From contig BMAT01006351.1 in NCBI GenBank assembly GCA_019649035.1, forward strand, positions 97,586-120,724: a stretch of 23,139 nucleotides of DNA, given 5' to 3'. A program made the translations under genes and the position numbers. Shown here piece after piece: positions 1 through 23,139 of this stretch (positions are counted from its first letter, which is position 1; every line of letters starts with the position of its first letter). Below the pieces are notes generated by a model that was given only the letters and a program-made list of their open reading frames with translations, made no database searches and had not been told where the DNA came from. This stretch comes from Elysia marginata (Eukaryota; Mollusca; Gastropoda; Plakobranchidae).

Positions 1-787
1 AAAAAAAGATGCAGATTAAAGTGTACCTAAAAATTTACTTTTCCACGTTCACTGGAAGCTAAATGAGCATTAAAGCTCCATGCACATAGAGTTTATGAAC
101 TTCGTTTAAACATCCTAGAGCAGCATAATAGGACTTTAAAAATTTAAGTTTATAGATCAGTGGTATTCTTACATCCGTGGGTCTGGGAGGGGAAAGGGTT
201 AAATTACGCCGATAGACTGAAATAAGGTGATAAAACTGCCCTTATTTGATGTTCTTACATAGTGAAGCTGTGACAAAACGTCGTAAATCTGCCGTTTGTG
301 ATTGTGGATCATTGTTTTCAGGAACTACACAGGAAAATAACACTTTAATAGGCCAACTAAAAGAACTTTTTATAATAATAAACCACATCATGCTTTGAGT
401 TTGACATTCATTTCCGATGAGTTGTGTGAGAAGCTGAAAAAATCATCCACATGTCGCTGATACACTTTTAGAGTTATAGCCCTTTAAAGAAAATATATTA
501 CTTTATCTTGAACTTAAGAACATCATCAATACGTGTTTTACTTTAAATGTTGTCTCAACATATCGTTTTAAAAAAGGAATTAATTATGGATAACATCTTC
601 TCTTACTTCAATATAAAAAGTAACTTTTATTTTCTTTACCCAAGTGGGTGGTTTTCCCAGCTCCTCGCACAATTGGTCGAGAAAATTAACAGTTAAATAT
701 ATGTTCACAACCACTACCTGCTGGTTTTGATTCAGGATAACATTATTCTCTCTTTATTAATCGAAGGCACCTCTTTTTTTCTAAACT
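1..787. other. Upstream AT-rich DNA, no gene seen
   Basis: The stretch is AT-rich with frequent stops in all frames. No domain, RNA gene or clear repeat was recognised. Confidence 0.6.
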
Positions 788-935
788 GCGGAGCAGCGTG
801 GCTACGTGGTAATCCGGCGTTTGCGGGTTAGATTCCCAACCATGATTCACATCGTAATTGCCTTGGAAACGCAATTTATTCACACTTTCCACAAACTACC
901 CACCTGTAAAATGGGTACTTAGCTGAAGGCAGTGC
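788..935 (+). mobile_element. Decayed tRNA-derived SINE (upstream copy)
   Basis: A tRNA-like head starts at about 788, with a degenerate A box (TGGCTACGTGG, 799-809) and a B box (GGTTAGATTCC, 826-836) that differs from GGTTCGANNCC by one base. About 70 bp further on is a block with TAAAATGGGTAC and GGCAGTG. This aligns with the central block of the SINE in intron 9 (TAAATGAGTAC..GGCAGTG) at similar spacing. The 3' end is not clear. It is probably an old copy of a related family. Confidence 0.6.
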
Positions 936-956
936 TTGTAAATTGTGGAATTTTAT

Positions 957-1064
957 TATTTGAGCGTCGAACAGACAGCCGTACTGTATTGCTCTGAAAT
1001 ATGAGTACAGTATTTGAGCGCCTGACATGCAGCCGTACTGTGATGCTCTCAAATATGAGTTGAA
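957..1064. repeat. 54-bp tandem duplication
   Basis: Two adjacent copies (957-1010 and 1011-1064) share TATTTGAGCG, CAGCCGTACTGT and AAATATGAGT in the same order and spacing, with scattered substitutions. They lie just past the decayed SINE and may have arisen from its 3' region. No function is suggested. Confidence 0.8.
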
Positions 1065-1654
1065 TTTGATAAGTAAAACACGGCATAGGCTTACAGTAGA
1101 TGAACTAGCTGCTTGAACATCCATACTTAACTTGGGTAGTAAAGAGGTGAGGTTAATTAAAAATCTATACTAGCATAAAACTGCAGCTGTCTCAGTATAT
1201 GGATTAACAAAAAGCAAGATGATTTCTATAGTATAGTACAGATCTACAATGTTCACGAAATCAAAAGAGTAGATAGACATGGGTCTGTGATGTAACTTGA
1301 TCTTTTTCATCTTTTAAGGGAAAAATGCTAGAACTTTTAGAGAATGAAACAAGACTATAGCAATGGTTGTACTAACCGAGCACACACATACAATTCAACT
1401 CCCCCAAACGATAAAAAATACGATTTTTCTCAAGCCACGGTGGCCTCAGTAACGATGTATATTGTATAGTTAATATTACTAGCTGAGTAACCCGGTCTAA
1501 GAACGATGAAATTGAGCTAGATTAACACAGGAACATTTTGACAGGGTTTATAACACAATCTCAGTAAGGTTTTTTCGCCTTTGTGCGGTGCACATGAGTT
1601 TTGAGTACAATTTCTGTCGGTGTATATGAACCATCGGTATGTATAAAAAAAAAC
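1065..1654. other. No gene or repeat recognised
   Basis: AT-rich sequence with no sustained coding potential. Reading frames crossing it are short and low in complexity. Confidence 0.5.
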
Positions 1655-2222
1655 ACTACCCCCTCCTAGCTCTCCCTCCCTCCTTCCCCCTCTCTCTTGT
1701 CCCCTTTCCTGAGCTCTTCCCCCTCTCTCTTGTCCCCTTTCCTGAGCTCTTCCTCTCTTTCTTTCCCCGGTCAAACTCTTAGTATGAGATTGACAGTGTA
1801 CGAAAAATATAACATTATATATCCTCCACCCCACCCTTCTCTACTTTTCTGTAACTGTAATACTCTGGTTTTCTCTCTGATGATTTTTAATTCACACCTT
1901 TTGACACATTACCACCGTTTACCATTCCACCTCTTTCTCTTTCCCAATTTCTCTTTGTTCTTGATTTCCTTGTATTTTTTTAAAGTATATCGTACACTTT
2001 AGATCTGTTTTCTTTTATTTCACTGGCTCTGAATTTGAAGTCTAGAAATCGGAAAATTAATTTAACATTTCAATCTGAACAGCCTCCCCTTTTTTTCTTG
2101 TAACCCCCACCCCCTTTCTGACGCCTTTCATTCGCTCTCAGTCTCTCCTTTTTTTCTCACCCAGTTTCTATTTCAACACGCTTATTTTCCTCTTTCTCTA
2201 CACCCCCTCCCCCCATCACTCT
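1655..2222. repeat. Pyrimidine-rich low-complexity region
   Basis: The + strand is strongly C/T biased at 1655-1770 and again at 2080-2222, with many CCCTCTC and CCCCACC runs separated by AT-rich DNA. Long polypurine-polypyrimidine DNA of this kind can adopt triplex structures and tends to slip in replication. Open frames here are artefacts of low complexity. Confidence 0.75.
1684..1749. repeat. Perfect 33-bp tandem duplication
   Basis: Copies 1684-1716 and 1717-1749 appear identical (TTCCCCCTCTCT through CCTGAGCTC). A third partial copy starts at 1750 and diverges. The identity suggests a recent duplication, so copy number may vary between individuals. Confidence 0.85.
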
Positions 2223-3390
2223 GTTTATGAAATTCACAAAGTATTTAAACGTATATAACATGAGAGTCGGCTTTAGATTTTTTGAAATTTAAAACAATGA
2301 ACCATTTTACTTGTGCAAGTCGAACACTTCATCAGCCAAAGCAATTACATGTAATATCTTTTGTTTTGAAAGTCTAAATTCTCTATAATAACTAATTTTG
2401 TTGCATATTGGCTCTGTATTAAGTGCTTTTAATGTTTCATACATTTTTCTTTCGTAAAATTAAAAGCTTAGTACCTACACGAGCTATTTTGTGTGGAGTG
2501 GAAGAGAAAAGAGAATGCCATACGCGACTGATTGCAGCTATTCAAGCAAACCGTTGAACAGTGGTCTTCTTTACTTATGAGAACGAACCCACACTGGTTT
2601 CATTTAGAGCTACATTTGTATTTCGATCATGCCAGTTAACTTTACAGTAGCAAAAAAAAATGGAATGGCTATTTTTTGGTGTTTTAAGTGTAAAATCTAT
2701 AGTACCGGTACGTTTGAAGGACAAAAAATTTAAGTTTATTGTTCAAAACCTTTCATTTATTAGACCTATAATTATGTTTTGATAAACATTTGCATGTGGG
2801 CCTAAAAATTCAACAGCTTGTTTTTATCTTAGCGAAATGGATTTTTTTCAACGCTATCCATAACATATCTAGCGATTTTTCTTCTCATTCATTAAATACA
2901 TATTGATTTTACATAATCGTATGTTAGCCTACCAGCAACGTGTCAGTAAATTCGGAAAGACCAGTCTAAAAATAGGTGTCGTTTATTATTTTATTTTATA
3001 ATTATGTCAATTTTAAATATATCAATGTACAATACAAACAAATATTCAAAAAATTATAGCAAAGATACAGAAGAGAAGGCGCAGATTGCCGCATGTATAA
3101 GTTTCTATAACGTTGAAAAAGACAACGTACCGGTAGCTTAGATAAATTGAGTGTCTGTTTGCAAATTATGCAAACTTTTCATTAAACATCTCCGTAATTT
3201 TTACTTGGAATGGATCAAAGTAATTACACTTTAAATTATAAGCCTTACGGAATAAAAAAATTATTCTGTATTGATAACGCTAAGAAAGCATTGTTTTTTA
3301 GGTGTTGTGTCGGCCACGAACTTTCAGCCTGTACGGTGTAACGATAACGCTTGTTTTCCCGCTAATCTCATTCCCGATAGTAATGCGAGC
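2223..3390. other. AT-rich intergenic DNA, no gene seen
   Basis: The region is AT-rich with no ORF of note and no recognisable repeat beyond isolated ACCGGT palindromes (near 2704 and 3130). Confidence 0.5.
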
Positions 3391-3410
3391 GCCCCCCCCC
3401 CTTCCCCCCA
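3391..3410. repeat. Poly-C tract
   Basis: A run of ten C, two T and six C, in the order C10-TT-C6, follows GAGCG. It is a simple low-complexity tract prone to length change. Confidence 0.8.
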
Positions 3411-4121
3411 ATAAAGAATGCTGGATAAGCAAACAATGAGCAAAGTATCAGTGATGCATGAATTTGTGGATTCCTAAGTTAAGAACGGCCACAATAGCCA
3501 AGATGGTCGGAGACTACATGATAAATAAATTACGTAAGGTGCCAACTGCCACCCTAACGACCCTGCCGGAGATGATGGCTGATCATGACGAGGGCATTGA
3601 GAGCGAGACTCAAGAGACAGAGAGAATCATAAGTTTTGCTAAAATGTGACAAAATAGTACTTTGACGATGTTCATACAGCCTTAAGCTTACTAAGTATAA
3701 GTTTGCCGTGACGCAAGCTTAGGGGACGTTAAATCACTAAAGAATAGGATTGGGAATAAAAAAAAATCATTGCACTTGCAATGTTATCTTTTGTAATAAA
3801 CAGTTTTTAAGTTAACATTTCACTTTCACATTGACTTGAGTGGAAACTCTTATGATGTGCAGATTATAGCCTAGTTGTTTTTTTTTAAACTTGAAAAGCA
3901 AAATAGAGCTTGACTCTAGATAGATCTACTTGTGTCAATTTCATAAAGCTTATATAGTCATGACAAATTCATAAAGCCTAGGTTCTTCTACATTTTTGAT
4001 TTCATAGAGAATGGTTTTATAATTACTGTTTAGCGTAGGCCTATGGATTGAGGAAAAAATACTCCTTGGACTTGCAGGGATAGCGTCTTTCGTGCATAAC
4101 GTGATGAAAAATACAATGGGC
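3411..4121. other. Intergenic DNA with one unassigned short ORF
   Basis: Mostly non-coding. A 63-codon ORF at 3458-3649 (+) has a fairly even residue composition with charged runs, but no recognised domain and no clear splice signals. I do not call it a gene. Confidence 0.45.
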
Positions 4122-4200
4122 CAAGGTGGTAGCGCCTACCTTGACACAAGTGGACAAGGTGGTAGGGCCTACTTTGATACAAGGGGACAAGGTGGTACTT
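4122..4200. repeat. 33-bp tandem repeat upstream of the promoter
   Basis: Units at 4122-4154 and 4155-4187 match at 29 of 33 positions, and a third partial unit (CAAGGTGGTA) starts at 4188. Each unit contains a small hairpin-like core, perfect in the first (GGTAG-CGC-CTACC). The array ends about 170 bp before the TATA box. A regulatory role is possible but unproven. Confidence 0.8.
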
Positions 4201-4279
4201 TCATTAGGTTTTGAATTGGGGAAAAAGAAACAAAAACTTATTGCACATGAAGGGATTAGGGATATCTTCTTTCTTACAT

Positions 4280-4285
4280 CACGTG
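4280..4285. promoter_or_regulatory. E-box CACGTG upstream of TATA
   Basis: A palindromic CACGTG lies about 120 bp upstream of the predicted transcription start, at a plausible distance for a bHLH factor of the MYC/USF class. Six bases alone are weak evidence. Confidence 0.25.
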
Positions 4286-4372
4286 TAGAAAAGAAAAAAA
4301 CAAACAAGAGACACAGACCACCTGCCAAACATCCATGGTCAGTCTGTCTCACTAGACAAAGACAGCCTACAG

Positions 4373-4380
4373 TATAAATA
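4373..4380 (+). promoter_or_regulatory. TATA box, putative UPF1 promoter
   Basis: The octamer TATAAATA is followed by an initiator-like TCAGCTT at 4399-4405. The initiator A (4401) is 28 bp downstream of the first T, the usual TATA-to-start distance. A strong donor follows at 4498. This makes a coherent core promoter and first exon, but no transcript evidence is visible. A TATA promoter is unusual for a housekeeping gene, so it could serve another transcript. Confidence 0.5.
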
Positions 4381-4398
4381 GCGGCAGTCACTGCGCAA

Positions 4399-4405
4399 TC
4401 AGCTT
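4399..4405 (+). promoter_or_regulatory. Initiator-like element (predicted transcription start 4401)
   Basis: TCAGCTT matches the metazoan initiator pattern (YYANWYY) at the spacing expected from the TATA box at 4373. It is used here to place the 5' end of the putative first exon. No downstream promoter element is evident. Confidence 0.4.
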
Positions 4406-4497
4406 TAGTCTAGATTGAAACGAGACAGCACGCAGTGGTGTTCAGTTTATTATTGTATGTTTAGCTGTGCATTCGAGGAAAAAGTTTGCTTCACAAG
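4401..4497 (+). other. UPF1: Putative non-coding exon 1 (5' UTR) of UPF1
   Basis: The segment runs from the predicted start to a consensus donor, CACAAG|GTAAGT (intron begins 4498). Joined to the acceptor TTTTCAG at 6001-6007, it gives a 5' UTR of about 145 nt. It contains one ATG (4457), which opens a small upstream ORF described separately. The exon has no coding similarity. An alternative first exon may lie near 4680-4769, ending at a weaker donor (GAG|GTAAAG), because a full CRE sits just upstream at 4660. Confidence 0.45.
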
Positions 4498-6007
4498 GTA
4501 AGTCTGAGAAAGAAAAGTGTTGGAAACAACCCTCAAAGCTAGATTTTTAAAGGCTGGCATACCACAAGCACTTTTTTCTATCATTTTGTTTCGTTTCTCT
4601 GATTTTTTAAATGACGTTGAACTTCCTGCCATTCGGTGACTTCGGTCCTTATTTCCACATGACGTCAGCTGTCAAGATAAAAATGGCACGTCCGCTTGTA
4701 CAAAATCAGGAATCGAAAAATACCTGACCTGGTGTAGCTAACCAACTTCTAGATTTCTGTCAAGGTTGAGGTAAAGTGTAGACTTTTCGTTGTTGAATAC
4801 GTACGGTCTAGATCTAGACAATAAAGGCATTCATAGCATACATATGAACACGCGGATTTTAACTTTTCATGTCGCATCATGCCATAAGTCCATGAAATGA
4901 GAATTCTATTTCCAAGTCTTTAGACCTGTTCCTGTGAACAGTGATTTTTCAAGCTGTTCATCCAGACCAACAAGATCTAGATATATTAGGTAGGCCTATA
5001 GATTAGATCAGATCAATTTCAATTTCTAATCTAGATCTAGAAATAAAATTTAGGACTCGAAAATTTATTCTAGAGTTTACCAGGGCTTGAAAAGTTGAAG
5101 AAGTTGAAATAGCCTAGACCGCGGCACTGCAGCAATTTGTCATGGTGCCCATGCAATTAGCCGTAGTGTCCTCAAAATCAGAGAGTCAACCGCGGCAAAT
5201 TTTGCGGTGCCCTTGTTTTGTTGAAAATATTTACCGGTAATTAGATCTAGGCCTAGATAAATTATGGTGACAAAGGTGGTGCAGACCATCAGTTCAGTCA
5301 AAATCAAAGTAGGCCTACAGTAGGCCTTAATAATGTGGTCTTCGGTTGAGAATAGGGTTTGATCTCACCGTGTCTTGTGCTCTCATCACCAGCTCTGACC
5401 TTGACCGATTCTCCGTTGGCTAGACCTAGATCTATCTACATGTACTTCATGCAGTTGGCGCTACCCTAAAGGCGAAGCTAGTTTCCTTCAGTTAGTTTTA
5501 ATTTTTGAAACTTTTTGTGCACCAAACCCCAAAAGATTGCAGTTAGTTGTGGGCCCAACTCATGCAAGGCTGTACAACTGTATTTTCCTCACAGAATTAA
5601 CTTCATTGACAGCAAATTTTAAGATTATAGTTAAATTCTAAATTGATAGTTTTTGTGATATATATATTATCTTTTAATACTGAATTTTTTCTCTTTATCT
5701 CTATGTCCAAACTCGCTGAAGATTTTAAGTGGAAATTTACCGAAATGTCTGCCTTTAGTATGATTGGGACCCTTGATGTATAGTATTAGTAGCTTCTGCA
5801 CCACCGCCTTGCCACTTAATGAAACAAAAAGCCACAAAGAGTAGCGACTTGTACATGTACTGAGCTATTAGTTTAAGCGGTAGTTAAAGACCAAATTATA
5901 TTCTTAAGAAACTGATGTAATTTGTATTGAGAAAATGTAATATTGATTAAGAATTTTTTTATACAGCATGTAAATTTTCAATTTCTTTCTTTATTTTCAT
6001 TTTTCAG
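4498..6007 (+). other. UPF1: Putative intron 1
   Basis: The intron runs from GTAAGT to TTTTCAG, 1,510 bp. It contains the CRE at 4660, several TCTAGATCTAG-type palindromes (about 4807, 4976, 5030, 5425), two TAGGCCTA-rich patches (about 4992, 5250, 5310), and a pair of related blocks beginning ACCGCGGCA (5118 and 5189). No coding sequence was recognised. Confidence 0.5.
4660..4667. promoter_or_regulatory. Full CRE palindrome TGACGTCA
   Basis: A perfect 8-bp cAMP-response/ATF-type site lies about 260 bp downstream of the predicted start, inside intron 1. It could drive an alternative TATA-less promoter for a first exon ending at the donor near 4770. A chance match cannot be excluded. Confidence 0.35.
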
Positions 6008-6055
6008 AAATCGTACTTTAGGATTATATCTTGAAACCAATCTTATCCCGTCAAA

Positions 6056-23139
<17,084 letters not shown>

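Noticed and set aside
876-1124. 82-codon minus-strand ORF with internal repeats
   Set aside because: Its repeats are the 54-bp tandem duplication, and part of it overlaps the decayed SINE. No family resemblance.
1517-1834. 105-codon minus-strand ORF rich in RGQERGG repeats
   Set aside because: The repeats come from the 33-bp pyrimidine duplication; the frame is a low-complexity artefact, as is the opposite-strand frame at 1697-2002.
3458-3649. 63-codon ORF in upstream DNA
   Set aside because: Composition is somewhat protein-like, but there is no recognised domain, no convincing splice or promoter context, and the flanks are non-coding. It could be a remnant exon but cannot be supported.
4041-4391. 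Opposing ORFs (4041-4391 minus, 4126-4377 plus) over the upstream tandem repeat
   Set aside because: Both are explained by the 33-bp repeat in non-coding DNA. No domain is recognised and they overlap the predicted promoter.

Overview
The window holds most of one intron-rich animal protein gene on the + strand: UPF1, the RNA helicase at the centre of nonsense-mediated mRNA decay (NMD). Twenty-three coding exon segments join in frame across GT-AG introns from an ATG at 6056 to the right edge at 23139. They give about 996 codons, from the N-terminal methionine through the zinc-binding CH domain, both RecA-like helicase lobes and into the C-terminal tail. Comparison with my memory of human UPF1 (about 1,120 residues) suggests that the last 100 or so residues lie beyond the window. 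All helicase motifs are intact, so the gene looks functional.

The organism is a metazoan, most likely an invertebrate. The intron density, the tRNA-derived SINEs, and the abundance of short palindromes such as TCTAGATCTAG and TAGGCCTA would fit a mollusc, perhaps a gastropod. That placement is inference only.

Layout. Positions 1-4372 are AT-rich upstream DNA with no convincing gene. They contain a decayed tRNA-derived SINE (788-935), a 54-bp tandem duplication (957-1064), a pyrimidine-rich tract with a perfect 33-bp duplication (1684-1749), and a diverged 33-bp tandem repeat (4122-4200). A TATA box (4373), an initiator 28 bp downstream and a strong splice donor at 4498 suggest a non-coding first exon (about 4401-4497). 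Introns carry a tRNA SINE (intron 9), a (CT)n microsatellite next to a decayed antisense non-LTR retrotransposon (intron 10), a MITE with 34-bp terminal inverted repeats (intron 14) and perfect or near-perfect hairpins (introns 12 and 15).

The observations most worth checking concern possible self-regulation of this NMD factor. One is a spliced upstream ORF whose stop codon overlaps the UPF1 start codon (ATGA). The other is a 16-nt candidate poison microexon in intron 19 with strong-looking splice sites on both sides. I found no CRISPR array, no operon and no evidence of an undescribed multi-gene system.
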